From Granulicatella adiacens (GTDB lineage Bacteria > Bacillota > Bacilli > Lactobacillales > Aerococcaceae): a stretch of 7,161 nucleotides of DNA. Made by a program: the position numbers and the translations under genes. This document shows, piece after piece, positions 6,172 through 7,161 of the stretch (position 1 is the stretch's first letter; every line of letters starts with the position of its first letter). A model generated the notes under the pieces. The model searched no databases, was not told the origin of the DNA, and saw only the letters and a list, made by a program, of their open reading frames with translations. The stretch spans positions 1 through 7,161 of the forward strand of contig JAGZLX010000078.1 in NCBI GenBank assembly GCA_018364485.1. The letters run 5' to 3'.

Positions 6172-7161
6172 ATGACATTTATTAGTTCGATTCTTTATAT
6201 CATTATTTTAGTCAATACGTTTGCTGCGATTATCACGGTTTTTCGTGAGCCTCGTGAAATTGCTGCGACATGGGGATGGCTGATTGTCCTCGTGATGCTA
6301 CCGGTCATCGGATTTATCATCTACTTCTTCTTTGGTAGACGTATTCGTAAAAAACGCATCTTTAATTTGCGTGCTCAAGAAACAGTCGGCCTGCAAGAAT
6401 TAGTCGAGCAGCAACAGCGTGATTTGGCCTATACGAAGGAGAAAGTCGGGCCAGCGAAATTCCGCTTTAAGAACCCGTACCAAGAAGATTTGGCATCCTT
6501 TTTCCTTGAAGCCGATGATGCGATTATTACCGAGAATAATGATGTAGAGATGTTTGTGGACGGAGAAGAGAAGTTTAACCGTCTAAAAGAAGATATTAAT
6601 AACGCTAAACATCATATTCACTTGCTGTATTACATTTTCAATCAAGATGAAATTGGCGAAGAAATCATGCAACTCTTGATCGATAAAGCCCAAAAAGGGG
6701 TCGAAGTGCTTGTCATTTATGATGCCCTAGGGTCACGTATGACACGCAATTCTTTTTGGAATAAATTGCATGAAGCAGGTGGTCAATCTGTTGCCTTCTT
6801 CGGGTACACATTGGGATTTATCAACTGGCGTATTAACTATCGTAATCACCGTAAGCTTGTTGTGATTGACGGTAAAATTGGCTATATTGGCGGATTTAAT
6901 GTCGGAGACGAATATTTAGGTAAAGGTCCACTTGGTGCTTGGCGAGATACACATCTCCGCATTGTTGGGGATGCCGTTTATTCATTGCAATCGCGTTTCT
7001 TCGTCGATTGGAACGCCGCAGTTAAAGAAGAACAAAGACGAGAATTTATTCCAGAGTATTTCCCGCTAACTCAGGCAGAGGGCGATAATACCATTCAGAT
7101 TGTTTCAACGGGCCCAGATAGCGATGTTCAGAAAATCAAGTTTGGTCTCGTTAAGATGATT
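6172..7161 (+). CDS. cls: Cardiolipin synthase, 3'-truncated by the window edge
   Basis: This membrane enzyme of the phospholipase D superfamily joins two phosphatidylglycerols into cardiolipin plus glycerol. I translated 330 codons from ATG 6172 with no stop before the window ends; bacterial Cls is usually about 480-510 residues, so about a third is missing. Two N-terminal membrane helices (about 3-24 and 33-55, the second followed by GRRIRKKR) are typical. The first HKD motif is HRKLVVID (H226, K228, D233), followed by GYIGGFNVGDEY. Downstream FVDWNAA and STGPDSD also match the family. The second HKD motif would lie beyond the window. AGGAG (6162-6166) lies five bases before ATG. Leucine codons differ from the upstream genes: only 3 of 27 are TTA by my count, with CTT, CTC, CTG and TTG frequent. 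Expression probably depends on readthrough of the terminator just upstream or on a promoter inside thiT. Confidence 0.94.
   Translation, partial: MTFISSILYIIILVNTFAAIITVFREPREIAATWGWLIVLVMLPVIGFIIYFFFGRRIRKKRIFNLRAQETVGLQELVEQQQRDLAYTKEKVGPAKFRFKNPYQEDLASFFLEADDAIITENNDVEMFVDGEEKFNRLKEDINNAKHHIHLLYYIFNQDEIGEEIMQLLIDKAQKGVEVLVIYDALGSRMTRNSFWNKLHEAGGQSVAFFGYTLGFINWRINYRNHRKLVVIDGKIGYIGGFNVGDEYLGKGPLGAWRDTHLRIVGDAVYSLQSRFFVDWNAAVKEEQRREFIPEYFPLTQAEGDNTIQIVSTGPDSDVQKIKFGLVKMI

Noticed and set aside
5846..6178. Open frame of 110 codons on the minus strand opposite thiT and the terminator
   Set aside because: It lies antisense to a well-supported gene, crosses the terminator, and its translation has no recognisable family features.

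Overview
The window looks like chromosomal DNA from a low-G+C Gram-positive bacterium, most likely of the order Lactobacillales. The evidence is AT-rich coding with many TTA, GAA and AAA codons, strong AAGGAG-type ribosome binding sites, intrinsic terminators with U-tracts, an RNase J2-type ribonuclease, and a sucrose phosphorylase very like streptococcal GtfA. A Granulicatella/Carnobacterium-like source would fit, but I cannot settle the genus from sequence alone. All five genes are on the + strand.

Layout: (1) positions 2-1264 hold the 3' part of a sucrose phosphorylase gene (gtfA), closed by a long terminator hairpin. (2) 1330-1504 is a leader with a candidate extended -10 promoter and one long, almost continuous hairpin. 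It leads into pnp (1505-3616, polynucleotide phosphorylase, complete), which ends in its own terminator. (3) 3657-3805 is a second leader with a weak candidate promoter and a short GAAA-capped hairpin. It leads into rnjB (3806-5479, RNase J2). After 20 bases comes a small membrane protein of the ThiT/YuaJ S-component family (5500-6105), probably in the same transcript. (4) A terminator at 6116-6147 lies just 24 bases before the start of a cardiolipin synthase gene (6172 to the window edge, truncated).

Functionally the core is RNA turnover. PNPase is the 3'-to-5' phosphorolytic exonuclease. RNase J2 partners RNase J1 in 5'-end and internal processing. The two genes are adjacent but separated by a strong terminator, so they are probably separate transcription units. 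The flanking genes serve sucrose breakdown, vitamin uptake and membrane lipid synthesis, with no obvious pathway link to RNA decay.

I see no mobile element, CRISPR array, tRNA/rRNA or defence system. The most interesting material is regulatory: the structured pnp leader (which parallels the RNase III/PNPase-controlled E. coli pnp leader in architecture only), the hairpin in the rnjB leader, the terminator tight against cls, and a ThiT-like protein that lacks some expected ligand-binding features and has no visible TPP riboswitch.
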